Source of the DNA: an uncultured Burkholderiales bacterium
GTDB lineage: Bacteria; Pseudomonadota; Gammaproteobacteria; Burkholderiales; Burkholderiaceae_C
Reading direction: 5' to 3'
NCBI GenBank assembly: GCA_903871865.1
Contig: CAIQIL010000364.1
Span: 1 to 11,895 of the forward strand
Length of the DNA: 11,895 nt
Positions 1-8,070 of the stretch are shown here, piece after piece. A model generated the notes under the pieces. The model saw nothing but the letters and a program-made list of their open reading frames with translations, did no database searches and was not told the origin of the DNA. Position 1 is the first letter of the stretch. Each line of letters begins with the position of its first letter. The position numbers and the translations under genes are program-made.

Positions 1-3000
1 GCCATCGCCGAGCGCGGCCTGCGTGCGGGTCTGCACGACCGCATCGGCCGCGGTGGCACCGGCGCCAAGCAGCAGGCCGCCTGCGGCCCCCGTGGCGTCG
101 GCCGTGGCCGTGTTGGCTCCACTGCGCGGCAGGGTCGTGGCGCTCAGATGGAAGCTACCCGCCTGCACGTTCACGCCGGTACCGGTGGAGGCCAGGGCCT
201 TGCCGGTGGCCTCCGACTTGGCCAGCGACACGCCGATCGACACGCCGGCGCTGACGGCCACACCCAGGGCCTGGCTGCGCGTGACGGGGTCGATGTCGGC
301 GCGCACCTGGGTCAGGCCACCGGTGGTGGTGACCTGGACGTTCTGGCCCAGGGTGGCGCTGGCGCTGGCGTTGTCGGTGGCCTGCGCGTCGGCGCCCGCG
401 CCACTGACGATGCCGCCAGCTGCGGCGGTCGCCTGGGCCGATGTGGTGGTGCTGCTGCGGCCGTGCACATCCAGCGACTTGGCCGTGATCACGGTGCGGT
501 CGCCCACCTGCGCGGTGGCCGAAGCCGCCTCGTTGGCGTGCGCCACGGCGGCGCCGATGCCGCCCAGGCCCACCGCGGCGCCCAGCGCCTCGGCCTTCAG
601 GCTGTGCGTGTTGCCCGCCAGGATGGTGACGTCGCCACTCGGGTTGGTGGCGTCGCCAGCCACGGTGCCCAGCGCGGTGAGGTGCGCGTCGGGCGCGACC
701 TCGGCGAGGGTGCGGCTGGTCTTGTCCAGCAAGCTCACGGAGGCGCCCAGGCCGACCAGGCCACCGCCACCGGCATAGGTCGTCAGCGACGAGGTGCGGG
801 CCTGGCCATCGGTGGCCTGCACCAGCACGCGGCGCGCGGCCGTGATGCTGCCGGCCACGGAGGCCCGGGTGTCGTCGTCGATGCGGGCGATGGCCACGCC
901 ACCGCCGAGTGACACCCCGCCCGACACGGCCACGCCCGCGGCGGTGGCCTTCACATCGGTCTGGGTGTGGGCCTGCACGGCCACATCGCGGCCGGCGTTC
1001 AGCGTCGCGCCGCTGCCCACGCTGGCCACGGCGCTGGTGCCCACAGGCACGGTGTTGAAGTCATTCGTCAGGCCGACGCTGCTGCGCGCGGTGTTGACGC
1101 GCTGCGTGCTGGCCGAGGTGCCGCCCGCGTCCGAACTGGCCTGGCCGCCGGTCAGGTTGCCCGACGCCAGGCTGCCCGCGTCCGCGACCGAACCCGACAG
1201 CTCGGACTGCGCCCCCTTGTCGGCGCGGCCGCCCACGCCGATGTAGGACACCGCCCCGGAGATGCCGAAGGTGTAGCCGCCGGAAGCGGCCACGGTCAAC
1301 GAGGCCACGTCGCGCTGGGTGCCCGCGTCCACGCGGATGTCACCGCCTGCGCGCAGCTGTGCGCCCGCGCCCACGGTGGCCGAGGTGCCGGACTTCACCA
1401 GCGTGACATCGGCCGTGGCGCCCACGCCGCCGCCGCCCACGCCCACCGCCAGTGCGCCCAGCTTGTTGTCCACGTCAATGCGCTCGCTGGCCTGCACCAC
1501 CACGTCCTGGCCGGCCAGGCCGGTGGCCGTGTTCTGGTTGATGCGGGTGCTGCCGCCCACGGCCGCGTCCGTCTGGCCCTTGAGCACCGTGACCGCCACC
1601 GTGCCCGCGATGCCCACCGCGCCAGCGGCGGTGCCGGTCGCGGCGTTGACGGTGACGTCCTGCACGCTGTCTGCCGACACCGTGGTCGTGCCATTGGCAT
1701 CGATGACGGTGTTGCCCGACGTGGCCGCGCGCGTCTGCTGCTCGGCCACGGTGACGACCACCGACGCGCCCACGCCCGCGGCGCCCGCCGCGCTCAAGCC
1801 GCCCACCAGGTGCTCGGCCTTCAGCTCGGAACCCGCGTTGAGGGCGACGTTGCGGCCGGCCTTCAGTGTGGCGCCATCGGCCAGGGCCTCGGTCTGCATC
1901 TGGGCCAGCAGCACCGTGCCCGACAGGTTCAGCGAGGCGACACCGCCACCGCTGGCGCCCACCACCACCTGCTGCGTGCCGATGGTGTGGCGGGCGGCCA
2001 CGGCCACGTCGCGCTGCGCAGACACGCTGGCGTTGTTCACCTGCGCCTTCGTGGCGTGCGACAGCACCGTGGTGTCCACCGCACCGCCCACGCCGGCCGT
2101 GCCACCCACGGCCAGGCCACCGGCCCCCGCGATGACGGCGTCGTGGTGGTAAGCGCCCACGCGGGCGTCCTGGCTGGTGCTTGCGCCGGTGGCATCGCCC
2201 GGGGTGGACTGCACCGCCGCCTGCTTCGTCACCTGCGCCGTCGTGCTGCCGCCCAGCAGGTTGACCGACACCGTCGCGGCCACGCCGACCTCGCCGCCGC
2301 CGGCCACGTTGGCCAAGATCGTCTCGACCTGGCTGGTCGAAGACGCCACCACCGCGGTGCCGCGAACCTCGTCCTTCAGCTGGTGGTTGTTGAGCTTGTC
2401 GCGCAGGCCGCTGGTCGCGCTGAGCTGGCCGTTGTCCACGCTGAGCGCACCGCCTTGCGCCAGGGCATTGACCTGGGTGCCGCTGCCCGTGACCTCGGCC
2501 GTGGTCTGGTTGTGCAGGTCGTTGATGGCGATGGCGCCACCCCCGCCCACCGTGCCACCCAGGGCCACCGTGCCCGCTTGCGAGAAGATGCGGTCGTCGG
2601 CCTGGGCCGTCACACCCACGTTGTGGTCGGCGCGCACCTGGGCTGCGCCGTTCACGCTGGCGCGGGTCTCACCGCCCACGTCGTTGATGGCGATGGAACC
2701 GGCAAAACCGGCCGTGCCGCCGCCCGAGCCGGCCGCGGCCCAGACCTCCACCTCGCCGTCGCGCGCAGCGTCCACGCGCACCGAACCGTTGCGCGCCGTC
2801 AGGCTGCCGCCCTGCACCTCGGCCAGCACCGTGCCGGTGATGTGGTTGTAGGAGCCCGAGGCGCCCACCGCCGCCGTGCCACCGCCCGACAGGGCGCCGG
2901 TGGCCGCGAAGATGCGCGCCCGCTCGGACGCCGTGATGGCCACGCCACCACCCTGGCTGGTCACCGCGCTGCCCTGGCTGCGCGTACCCAGTGTCGTGCC

Positions 3001-6000
3001 GATGTCGTTGAGGGCCAGCGAGCCCGACACGCCCACCTTGGCCGCCGCGCCGCCGCCCATGGCGTAGGTTTCGATGTTGGCATCGTGCGTGGCCGAGGCC
3101 TCGACCGCGCCCGTGGTGTCCACCGTGGTGTTGAGCAGGCTGGCCTGCACGCCCGAGGTGATCTTGTTCCACGCGAAGCTCACACCGAAGGCCGCCTTGC
3201 CCGTGCTCAGGCCCAGGGCGCCAACGATGGCGTTGATGTCCGAGGTGTCCGAAGCGCGCACGCTCAGCGAGGCCGCATCGATGCCCGCGGCCGTCTTGCG
3301 CCCTTCGACCTGGGCCGAGGTCTGCGTGCCGATCTGGTTGATGGCGACCGCCGCCGCACCGGCCATCTGCCCCGTGCTGGCGCCCAGCGAGGCCGCGATG
3401 GTGTCGATGCCGCCGGTGCTCTGCGCGTCCACCAGCACCGCGCCGGCGGTGTTCACGTCGCTGTGGCGGATGGAGGCCGCGATCTGGTTGTCGATGTGGT
3501 TCCAGCCGAAGGACAGGCCGATGCCCGCCTTGCCGCCAAAGGCCAGCGCACCCGCCACAGAGCGGATGGCCGCGCTGTCGCGCGCCGACAGACTCAGGCT
3601 GCTCAGGCCCGACAGGTCGCTGCCCTGGATGTAGGCCTGCGTCCAGTGCGCCAGCTCGTTGATGGAGACCGAGCCCGCCACGCCCAGCTTGCCGCGGCTG
3701 GCCTGCAGGGAGGCCGAAAGCGACTTGATCTCACCCTCGCTGAGCGCCTCCACCGCCATGACGCCGCTGCTGGCGATGCGCGCGCCATCGACGTAAGCCG
3801 CCGTGCTGCCATCCAGCGTGTTGTAGGCCACCGAGCCCGCCAGGCCATTGCCATTGGACTGCGTGGAAATGGTCACTGCGCCCGACAGCGCATTGATGGC
3901 CAGGTCGTTGTGCGCGCGCACCGTCACGTCGGTGGCCTGGTTGACCTGCGCGCCATCGGTGATGGCCGCCGTGGTGTTGGCCGTCACGTCGTTGTAGGCC
4001 GCGTCGCCCGACACCGCGATGCCGAACTTGCCCGTGCCCGCGCCGCTGCTGCCCGACTGCGTGCTCGAATCGCTGCCGGACGGGGCCTCGGTCTGGGCCT
4101 TGCTGTTGGTGGCCAGCGCGCCGGCCACCGAGTAGGCGCCGACTTCCGTCACCGCATCGGACTTGACCTGGAGCGCACCGGCGCTGTTGACGAAGCCATT
4201 GGCGCCTGCGACATCGCGGCCAGCCAAGTCCACGTTGCCGATGCGCGCCGTGGTGTCGGTGTCCACCTGGTTGACGGTCACGGCAAAGCCGATGCCCACC
4301 GAGCCCTTGGTCGCCACCACGCCGCCGGCCACGGCGATGTCGCGCAGCGAGGCGTCGGCCTGCACCGTCACCGGGCCGCCCGAGCGCACCTTAGCGTCAT
4401 CGTCGATGCCGGCCAGCGTGCTCTGCTTGAGGATGTCCACGGTGACCGCGCCCTCGATGCCCACGGCATCGGACGAACCACCCGCCTCGGCCACGGTCAC
4501 GATCTGCGCCGTCTGCTCGGCCTTCACGGTCACGCTCCGGGCGGCGCGCACATCGGCGCCACCGCGGATGGTGGCCGAGGCCGCGCTGTCGATGTCCACC
4601 ACGTCGGCTGAGCCCCCGATGGCCGCCTTGCCGCCGGTCGTGCCCATCACCTTCTTGCCCGCGATGCCCACGGCGTGCACCGTGTTGACCTCGTTCTGGG
4701 CGTGCACCGTCACGGTCTGGTCGGGCAGGCTTTGCGTGCCCGGCGCGTAGGCCGTGGTGTTGACCTTGGCGCCCTCGTCGATGAAGGCCTGCGCGTTGTT
4801 GTCAAGGTTGAAGACGGTCACGGCCGCGGCCGCACCGACGCCACTCTTGCCGGCGGCCGAGTTGATGCCGAAGGTCGTGAAGACCAGGTCCAGCACGTTG
4901 GACTGCAGGTGGTTGAGGATGGCGTCCGGCGAGTTCCAGTTGATCTGCCAGGGGTAAGGCACGCGGGTCTGCGCATCGACCTTCAGCGCACCCTTGGCAT
5001 CGACCGTGGCGCCCTTGCCGATCCAGGCCTTGGCATCGTTGGAGAAGTGGGCCAGGGCCACGGCGCCGCCGACGGCCGTGCCGGTGGACGTCGTCTTGGC
5101 GCCCACGCTGGCGCTGGGGCGGTCCTGGATGGACGCCGTCACGTCGAGGCCCGCGGCCGACTGCACCTTGGCGCCATCGGCGATGCTGGCCTTCGCGGCG
5201 TTGGCCGAGTCGCTGTAGGTCACCGCGCCGGAGAGGTTGAACTTGCCCTCCTTGATGCCCGGGAACATGAAGTTGGCGATCTTGTCGCCCGTGGCGCCTG
5301 ACAGCTTGCCCGTGGCGCCCAGCACACCGCTCACCACATTGCGCTGGATGCCGGCGGTGAAGTTGGTGATCTGGGCCGAGATGCTGCTGGGATTGCCCAG
5401 CGTGGAGGCATCGGCCGCCGTCGTGTTCTTGGCGATGGCGATGCTGGCATCGACCAGGGTGGCGCCGCCCGTGCTGGCCGCGTCACCACCGAGCTTGGCC
5501 GTGACGTCGTTCTTTGACGTGTTCACTGCCACCGCGATGCCCATGCCGCTGCCACCGTTGTTGGCCGCCGTGCCCGACACCGAGATGTCCGATGCGTTGG
5601 CCGCGCTGACCTCGATGCTGTTGCCGCGGATGCGCGTGCCGTCGCCCGTCTCGGCCGTGGTGGTGGCGCTGTTGTCAGCGCGCACGAAGACCGCGTCGAT
5701 GGGCTTGTTGGTCGTGCTGATGGTCGCCGAGACAGCGACGGTCACGTCGGTGCTGGCCTGGACCTTGGCCGCGCCACCCGCCGTCAGCTGGCTCGTGCCC
5801 TGCACCTGGGTGGTGGCCGCGGCGGTGGACTCGCCCCAGGCCGCCGACAGCACCAGCAGGCCCGAGAAGGTCGGTTGCGAGACCGAAGTCGCCTCGCTGT
5901 GCACCGTCACATCACCCGTGGCCGTCACCTGCGTGGCGCCGTCGATGCGCGTCGTCGCCTTGGACGTGGACAGCGACACCAGCGGCACGCTGCTGAAATC

Positions 6001-7866
6001 GAAGATCTGGTCGTTGAGCGTCTTCAGCAAGGCGCTGTCCGAGGGCAACCAGCTCTGGTCCAGCAGCTTGGCCGCCGTGCCCAGCACGTCGAGCTTGAAG
6101 GAAGTGCTGGCCACCGCATCGACCTTGACGTTGCGGCCCTGGATGACCGTGCTCACGGCCGGCTGGCCACCCGCCGCGGGCGCATCGCCGATCAGGGTTT
6201 CGGCCAAGGCGTTTTTGTCGAAGCCGGCGCGGGCCGCGGCCTTGCTCTGGATGGTGACGTCGCCGGAACCGATGATGCGGCTGCCCAGCACCTCGGTGCG
6301 CGCCGTGGCTTTCGTCGTGAGGGCCAGGAACTCGCCGCCGGGGCCGTCGGAGAGGTTGTCGAGTTCGTTGTCGACGAACTTCTGCGCCTCGGCCAGCGTG
6401 GTCTGGGGCGACTGCGACAACAGCGTGGCGATGGCCGAAGTGTCGGCCTCGGCGCTGATGAGGATGTCGCCGCCGCGCAGCGTGGCACGGTCGATGCGGA
6501 TGCTGGCGTCGGCCGTGCGCGTGGCGCCGATGGCGTTGACGTGGCTGGCCTTCAGCGTGAGCTTGCCGGCCTTGTACGGGCCCGTCGCCTGGGCCAGCAG
6601 CTTGGCGCCGCGCTGGATGTCGATGTGCGAGGCCAGCAGGCTCAGGTCGCCCGAGTCGCCGGTGGAAAGCGCGGTTTCGTGGTCGGCCGTGGCCGCGTTG
6701 GCCACCTTGCGGGTGGACAGCACCACGTCTTCCTTGACGGTGATGCTGTTGTTGGCCACCAGGCTGTAGCTGCCGCCGTCGGTGAAGAGGCTGTTGGCCA
6801 GCACCTCGATGTCGTTGGGGTCGATCAGCACGCTGCCCGCGCGGCCAGCGCCTGCGCCGACGTCGAAGCGCCCGCCGCCCAGGCTGACGGTCTGGGTCGC
6901 GCTGAACTCGATGTGGCCGCCGTCGCCCTCGGTGTCACCACCGCGCGCCGACACCACGCCGCCCTGCAGCAGGCGCGCCGTGCCATCGGCCCACACGTGC
7001 ACGCGACCGCCTTGCGCTGCCGCACCCGTGCCCGCGCCATCGGCCGACACCCGACCGGCCACATCGACATCGCCCGAGGCCACGATGCGCACCGTGTCGC
7101 CCTCCAGGAAGCTCACGCCGCCCTCTTTCAGGCCATCGACATTGACCAGCTGCCCGAAAGCCACGCGCACCGCGCCACCGGCCTGCACCTGCCCGCCCGC
7201 GGCCACCTCGACCCGGCCCGCGGCCAGCAAGGCGCCGTCGATGGCGCGCACCTGGCCCTTGACACTGATCAAGCCCGAGGCCGACAGCGGCACCCGGCCC
7301 GCCAGGGCCTCGGCCAGCGCGGCGTCGTCGATGCGGCCCTGGCCGTCCATCAGGCGGTCCATGTAGGCCTGCGTGGGCGTGGCCAGCATCAGGCTGCCCA
7401 CGTTGACCTGGCCGCCAGCGCCCACCACGATGCCCATCGGGTTGAAGAAGAACACATTGCCGCCGATGCGGCCGTCCTTGTAGGCGTTGAGCACGCCATC
7501 GATCTGCGACTGCGGGCCGTTGACCAGGTTCAGCAGGTTGGCCGCACCCTGCGGCACGTGCAGGTTGACCGTCTGGCCGCCATAGACGCTGAACTGCGAG
7601 AAGCTGTTGAAGCCGTTGACGCCCTTGACGGTCTGCGTCGTCACGTCGATCACCGCCGGGTTGCCGCCCACCGGCGTCACCGCCGTCTGGGTGCGCCCGT
7701 CGGTCACGATGCCCGGGCCGGCCGCCTGCGCCACGCCACCCGTCAGCAGCCCCAGGCCCGCCGAGAAGCCGCCCAGCGCCATCCAGCCCGAGGCGTTCAG
7801 CGAAGCACAGCGGCGCAAGATGGCCAGGTACTGGCGGCGGACGAGGGTGATGGCACCGTGGCTCAT
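1..7866 (-). CDS. Giant filamentous adhesin, LktA/FHA-like, partial (C-terminus off left edge)
   Basis: The frame is open for all 2622 codons from ATG 7866 to the left edge. The product reads as a secreted surface exoprotein of the two-partner-secretion type. In order it has a signal peptide (residues 1-48), a TPS/haemagglutination-activity-like domain (about 49-330) with F140-F-N-P143-M-G145 (the FxxPxG signature I associate with the leukotoxin-LktA-family adhesins), a VLIDPNDI segment (345-352), a connecting region to about 640, and then degenerate repeats of roughly 53-57 residues to the end. It is rich in Ala, Gly, Val, Thr and Ser. The only Cys I noticed is C20, inside the signal peptide. 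The start is fixed by an AGGAG six bases upstream. Likely role: adhesion or aggregation through a long beta-helical fibre; this is inferred from the family. Despite the family name I see no evidence of toxin activity. The C-terminus and any secretion partner lie outside the window. Confidence 0.92.
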   Translation of the reverse strand, partial: MSHGAITLVRRQYLAILRRCASLNASGWMALGGFSAGLGLLTGGVAQAAGPGIVTDGRTQTAVTPVGGNPAVIDVTTQTVKGVNGFNSFSQFSVYGGQTVNLHVPQGAANLLNLVNGPQSQIDGVLNAYKDGRIGGNVFFFNPMGIVVGAGGQVNVGSLMLATPTQAYMDRLMDGQGRIDDAALAEALAGRVPLSASGLISVKGQVRAIDGALLAAGRVEVAAGGQVQAGGAVRVAFGQLVNVDGLKEGGVSFLEGDTVRIVASGDVDVAGRVSADGAGTGAAAQGGRVHVWADGTARLLQGGVVSARGGDTEGDGGHIEFSATQTVSLGGGRFDVGAGAGRAGSVLIDPNDIEVLANSLFTDGGSYSLVANNSITVKEDVVLSTRKVANAATADHETALSTGDSGDLSLLASHIDIQRGAKLLAQATGPYKAGKLTLKASHVNAIGATRTADASIRIDRATLRGGDILISAEADTSAIATLLSQSPQTTLAEAQKFVDNELDNLSDGPGGEFLALTTKATARTEVLGSRIIGSGDVTIQSKAAARAGFDKNALAETLIGDAPAAGGQPAVSTVIQGRNVKVDAVASTSFKLDVLGTAAKLLDQSWLPSDSALLKTLNDQIFDFSSVPLVSLSTSKATTRIDGATQVTATGDVTVHSEATSVSQPTFSGLLVLSAAWGESTAAATTQVQGTSQLTAGGAAKVQASTDVTVAVSATISTTNKPIDAVFVRADNSATTTAETGDGTRIRGNSIEVSAANASDISVSGTAANNGGSGMGIAVAVNTSKNDVTAKLGGDAASTGGATLVDASIAIAKNTTAADASTLGNPSSISAQITNFTAGIQRNVVSGVLGATGKLSGATGDKIANFMFPGIKEGKFNLSGAVTYSDSANAAKASIADGAKVQSAAGLDVTASIQDRPSASVGAKTTSTGTAVGGAVALAHFSNDAKAWIGKGATVDAKGALKVDAQTRVPYPWQINWNSPDAILNHLQSNVLDLVFTTFGINSAAGKSGVGAAAAVTVFNLDNNAQAFIDEGAKVNTTAYAPGTQSLPDQTVTVHAQNEVNTVHAVGIAGKKVMGTTGGKAAIGGSADVVDIDSAASATIRGGADVRAARSVTVKAEQTAQIVTVAEAGGSSDAVGIEGAVTVDILKQSTLAGIDDDAKVRSGGPVTVQADASLRDIAVAGGVVATKGSVGIGFAVTVNQVDTDTTARIGNVDLAGRDVAGANGFVNSAGALQVKSDAVTEVGAYSVAGALATNSKAQTEAPSGSDSSTQSGSSGAGTGKFGIAVSGDAAYNDVTANTTAAITDGAQVNQATDVTVRAHNDLAINALSGAVTISTQSNGNGLAGSVAYNTLDGSTAAYVDGARIASSGVMAVEALSEGEIKSLSASLQASRGKLGVAGSVSINELAHWTQAYIQGSDLSGLSSLSLSARDSAAIRSVAGALAFGGKAGIGLSFGWNHIDNQIAASIRHSDVNTAGAVLVDAQSTGGIDTIAASLGASTGQMAGAAAVAINQIGTQTSAQVEGRKTAAGIDAASLSVRASDTSDINAIVGALGLSTGKAAFGVSFAWNKITSGVQASLLNTTVDTTGAVEASATHDANIETYAMGGGAAAKVGVSGSLALNDIGTTLGTRSQGSAVTSQGGGVAITASERARIFAATGALSGGGTAAVGASGSYNHITGTVLAEVQGGSLTARNGSVRVDAARDGEVEVWAAAGSGGGTAGFAGSIAINDVGGETRASVNGAAQVRADHNVGVTAQADDRIFSQAGTVALGGTVGGGGAIAINDLHNQTTAEVTGSGTQVNALAQGGALSVDNGQLSATSGLRDKLNNHQLKDEVRGTAVVASSTSQVETILANVAGGGEVGVAATVSVNLLGGSTTAQVTKQAAVQSTPGDATGASTSQDARVGAYHHDAVIAGAGGLAVGGTAGVGGAVDTTVLSHATKAQVNNASVSAQRDVAVAARHTIGTQQVVVGASGGGVASLNLSGTVLLAQMQTEALADGATLKAGRNVALNAGSELKAEHLVGGLSAAGAAGVGASVVVTVAEQQTRAATSGNTVIDANGTTTVSADSVQDVTVNAATGTAAGAVGIAGTVAVTVLKGQTDAAVGGSTRINQNTATGLAGQDVVVQASERIDVDNKLGALAVGVGGGGVGATADVTLVKSGTSATVGAGAQLRAGGDIRVDAGTQRDVASLTVAASGGYTFGISGAVSYIGVGGRADKGAQSELSGSVADAGSLASGNLTGGQASSDAGGTSASTQRVNTARSSVGLTNDFNTVPVGTSAVASVGSGATLNAGRDVAVQAHTQTDVKATAAGVAVSGGVSLGGGVAIARIDDDTRASVAGSITAARRVLVQATDGQARTSSLTTYAGGGGLVGLGASVSLLDKTSRTLAEVAPDAHLTALGTVAGDATNPSGDVTILAGNTHSLKAEALGAAVGLGGIGAAVAHANEAASATAQVGDRTVITAKSLDVHGRSSTTTSAQATAAAGGIVSGAGADAQATDNASASATLGQNVQVTTTGGLTQVRADIDPVTRSQALGVAVSAGVSIGVSLAKSEATGKALASTGTGVNVQAGSFHLSATTLPRSGANTATADATGAAGGLLLGAGATAADAVVQTRTQAALGDG
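2521..3993 (-). repeat. Best-preserved repeat array in the adhesin (about 54-residue units)
   Basis: This stretch encodes consecutive degenerate units, each with a Gly-rich turn, a [VI]G/AG core, a hydrophobic-x-hydrophobic-Asn step, a short polar turn and a TxAxV/I strand. The landmark Asn falls at residues 1292, 1349, 1403, 1456, 1510, 1567, 1620, 1674, 1728 and 1782, giving spacings of 57, 54, 53, 54, 57, 53, 54, 54 and 54. Weaker copies continue on both sides: Asp replaces Asn at 1091 and 1144, Asn is at 1199 and 1869, and further GVGxxVxV motifs run to the left edge. The repeats are conserved as protein pattern and not as DNA, so they are old. The spacing fits the roughly 53-residue tandem repeat I recall for LktA-family adhesins. 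Confidence 0.85.
4030..4110 (-). other. Ser/Thr/Gly-rich linker inserted in one adhesin repeat (residues 1253-1279)
   Basis: Between a GALA strand and the GKFGI core of one unit there are about 25 extra residues, including SGSDSSTQSGSSGAGTG (1263-1279). In the unit around residues 1439-1450 the same position reads GALAFGGKAGIG, with only three residues in the gap. The insert is low-complexity, has no aromatic or aliphatic residues, and should be a flexible loop. It explains the longer Asn-to-Asn distance (1199 to 1292) at this point. Confidence 0.7.
4861..4962 (-). other. Aromatic non-repeat insert in the adhesin (residues 969-1002)
   Basis: The repeat pattern is interrupted by a 34-residue stretch beginning VPYPWQINWNSP (969-980) and continuing with a hydrophobic, helix-like segment (ILNHLQSNVLDLVF, 983-996). 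It holds two Trp close together, which are rare elsewhere in the protein, plus Pro, Tyr and Phe. The repeat pattern resumes at about residue 1003. I have an impression of a comparable aromatic module (an EIQW-like motif) in other LktA-family adhesins, from memory and not checked. Its function is unknown; a loop or knob projecting from the beta-helix is an inference. Confidence 0.5.
6877..7722 (-). other. TPS-like N-terminal beta-helix domain of the adhesin
   Basis: Residues about 49-330 form the domain that in this class is recognised by an outer-membrane TpsB/Omp85 transporter and nucleates beta-helix folding. Visible hallmarks are a FNSFSQFSV segment (86-94), a NLLNLVNG stretch (109-116), then FFFNPMGIVVG (139-149) followed by repeated Gly-rich turns and short beta-strand patterns (VRVAFGQLV, VEVAAGGQV). 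Classical FHA-type TPS domains carry NPNL and NPNGI. Here NPMGI (142-146) takes the second position and I do not see the first, which favours the LktA-like branch. The domain end is approximate. Confidence 0.7.
7723..7866 (-). other. Signal peptide of the adhesin (residues 1-48)
   Basis: The N-terminus has a basic stretch (R10, R11, R18, R19), then a long Gly/Ala/Leu hydrophobic core (about residues 28-44), and ends in A46-Q47-A48 followed by A49, a good signal peptidase I site. It is longer than a usual signal peptide, as is common for giant exoproteins and autotransporters. It does not match the classical ESPR sequence that begins MNKIYRV. Sec-dependent export is the expected route. The cleavage position is a prediction by eye. 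Confidence 0.75.
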
Positions 7867-7871
7867 GGGGG

Positions 7872-7877
7872 TCTCCT
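7872..7877 (-). promoter_or_regulatory. Ribosome binding site of the adhesin
   Basis: Read on the minus strand, AGGAGA lies five bases (CCCCC) before ATG 7866. It is a near-perfect Shine-Dalgarno sequence and fixes the adhesin start. Confidence 0.85.
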
Positions 7878-8039
7878 GCGCAGAGGAACCCGGCTGGTCG
7901 CCTGGCCTGGTCTCCCTGCTGTGTTTTGGAATGGGGACGCGAGCGTGCGCGTGTCTTGCAGTCTTGCCCGCCTTACACAAAATCACAATCCCCTACATCG
8001 TGTGGCCGGATTTGCCATGGGCCAAAAGGATGAGTCAGT

Positions 8040-8063
8040 CACCCAAAGCCCCGGCTTTGGGTG
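8040..8063. repeat. Perfect 11-bp palindrome upstream of the isomerase gene
   Basis: CACCCAAAGCC (8040-8050) and GGCTTTGGGTG (8053-8063) are perfect reverse complements separated by only CC. There is no T-run after either side, so it does not look like an intrinsic terminator, and no gene ends here. Its place just before a candidate -10 and 34 bases before the start codon suggests an operator; that is inference. Confidence 0.6.
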
Positions 8064-8070
8064 CTAGGCT
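8062..8070 (+). promoter_or_regulatory. hyi: Possible extended -10 promoter element for the isomerase gene
   Basis: TGCTAGGCT fits the extended -10 pattern TGnTAnnnT, about 27 bases before GTG 8098. No good -35 is present; the palindrome at 8040-8063 occupies that position. A binding protein there could therefore control this promoter directly. This is a weak call from three of six -10 matches plus the TG. Confidence 0.3.

Noticed and set aside
2521..3993. Regular 160-base periodicity as a CRISPR-like or DNA-level repeat
   Set aside because: The periodicity exists in the encoded protein; nucleotide copies are strongly diverged and lie within one open frame.
967..4611. A 1214-codon open frame on the plus strand, antisense to the adhesin
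   Set aside because: It lies in exact codon register opposite the adhesin. Stops there would need TTA, CTA or TCA codons in the adhesin, which this GC-rich gene hardly uses. The product is a His/Arg/Gly/Ala-rich mixture without domain pattern, and the adhesin strand has a signal peptide, RBS and repeats.
8040..8063. Palindrome as a rho-independent terminator
   Set aside because: No T-run on either strand and no gene ends nearby; an operator is more likely.
5875..8067. A 730-codon open frame on the plus strand spanning the adhesin start
   Set aside because: Same codon-register shadow. It crosses the adhesin RBS and the intergenic region with no change of composition typical of a real gene, and no family is recognisable.
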